A stretch of DNA of 6,393 nt from Tidjanibacter sp. (GTDB taxonomy: Bacteria; Bacteroidota; Bacteroidia; Bacteroidales; Rikenellaceae): the NCBI GenBank assembly GCA_017379955.1, contig JAFNVE010000181.1:1-6393 (forward strand), in the 5' to 3' direction. Each line of letters opens with the position of its first letter. Position 1 is the stretch's first letter. Shown here piece after piece: positions 5,779 through 6,393 of the stretch. Position numbers and translations under genes: made by a program. Below the pieces are notes generated by a model. The model had not been told where the DNA came from and searched no databases. It saw only the letters and a program-made list of their open reading frames with translations.

Positions 5779-6366
5779 ATGAAAAAGTTGCTCTATATGA
5801 CACTAATAGCCACCACAATTCTCACCTCCTGCGGAGGCGGGTTTTCTGCTGACGAACGCGCAATCATAGGTGCGTCGGGCGATGGTATTATGCCTCTCTG
5901 GACCGTAGACAATCCCGAGGAGGAGGCCTTCTTACGCCTCAAAGCCGAGCCTCTGACGGCCTCGATGGTCGATGAGCCCGAGTTTCAGGTTTTGAAGGAG
6001 CGTATGCTTGCCACAGTCTGCGACCCTACAAACGAGGGAGTGGGTATTGCAGCCCCGCAGGTAGGCATCTCGCGACGATTGGTGGCTGTGCAGCGATTCG
6101 ATAAGGAGGGCGAGCCCTTTGAGTTCTATATCAACCCCGAGATAGTGGCACGCTCCGAGGAGCGCGAATTGGGTAGTGAGGGGTGCCTATCAGTACCCGA
6201 GATGAGTGGCGATGTGTGGCGCAGCACTGCCATCCGCCTGCGATACAATAGCGAGAGCGACTTCTCTGTCGTCGAGGAGGATATTGAGGATTTTACCGCT
6301 GTCATCTTCCAACACGAACTCGACCACCTCGATGGAGTATTGTATATTGACTATCTGGAGGAGTAG
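5779..6366 (+). CDS. Peptide deformylase with a lipoprotein signal peptide
   Basis: A 195-residue peptide deformylase, the metalloenzyme that removes formyl from N-terminal formyl-methionine. All three motifs are intact: GVGIAAPQVG (87-96, Gln94), EGCLS (134-138, metal ligand Cys136) and HELDH (179-183, ligands His179 and His183, catalytic Glu180). It should therefore be active. What is odd is the N-terminus: MKK, a hydrophobic stretch and ILTSC at 14-18, a good lipobox with Cys18 as the lipidated residue, followed by GGG. That predicts an enzyme anchored in the envelope rather than in the cytoplasm. A linker of about 35 residues leads into the catalytic domain. The ATG at 5779 is preferred over an in-frame TTG at 5743, which would put 12 charged residues before the signal. 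The housekeeping copy is presumably elsewhere, so I give no symbol. The next gene lies beyond the window. Confidence 0.93.
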   Translation: MKKLLYMTLIATTILTSCGGGFSADERAIIGASGDGIMPLWTVDNPEEEAFLRLKAEPLTASMVDEPEFQVLKERMLATVCDPTNEGVGIAAPQVGISRRLVAVQRFDKEGEPFEFYINPEIVARSEERELGSEGCLSVPEMSGDVWRSTAIRLRYNSESDFSVVEEDIEDFTAVIFQHELDHLDGVLYIDYLEE

Positions 6367-6373
6367 AGAAAGG

Positions 6374-6393
6374 AAAATTCAAAATTCAAAATT
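6374..6393. repeat. AAAATTC tandem heptamer at the window end
   Basis: Two full copies of AAAATTC (6374-6387) and six bases of a third run to the last base of the window, starting 8 bases after the deformylase stop. The array may continue beyond the window; such AT-rich repeats are common in intergenic DNA. Confidence 0.6.

Noticed and set aside
1..6393. tRNA, rRNA, CRISPR array, transposase, phage or defence genes
   Set aside because: None could be recognised on either strand.

Overview
The window looks like a chromosomal segment from a member of the Bacteroidota, most likely order Bacteroidales. An Alistipes-like genome would fit, but the genus is a guess. Four things support this: several promoters have the TAnnTTTG -7 box typical of the phylum, there are no strong Shine-Dalgarno sequences, secreted proteins and lipoproteins are numerous, and a 57-residue histone H1-like protein of a Bacteroidetes type is present. 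Genes are moderately GC-rich and the gaps between them are AT-rich.

Layout. Bases 1-248 hold the 3' end of an outer-membrane beta-barrel gene that appears broken by stops or frameshifts, followed by a strong bidirectional hairpin terminator (255-288). A META/HslJ-type lipoprotein (309-734, minus) and a YhcH/YjgK/YiaL-family sugar-metabolism protein (825-1265, plus) diverge from a 90-base promoter region. A second bidirectional terminator (1278-1317) separates the latter from a convergent three-gene minus-strand operon. In transcription order the operon is a secreted GH9 glycoside hydrolase (5212-2771), a small secreted protein of unknown function with calcium-loop-like motifs (2749-2246), and a secreted ThuA-domain protein (2249-1332). 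The last two overlap by ATGA. Upstream lies a small histone H1-like gene on the minus strand (5574-5401) with its own terminator (5328-5370). Diverging from it is a peptide deformylase with a lipoprotein signal peptide (5779-6366). The window closes in a short AAAATTC tandem repeat.

How the genes work together. The GH9-unknown-ThuA operon reads as a compact module acting outside the cytoplasm on a beta-glucan-like or modified glycan. All three products carry export signals, but no SusC/SusD pair or sugar regulator lies within the window. The YhcH-family gene is also linked to sugar metabolism but is transcribed separately. The exported deformylase is the most surprising item: all its catalytic motifs are intact, yet its predicted location is outside the compartment where nascent formyl-methionine peptides are made. 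Nothing here amounts to a clear new defence or mobile system. The best leads are the lipoprotein deformylase and the GH9/unknown/ThuA cassette.
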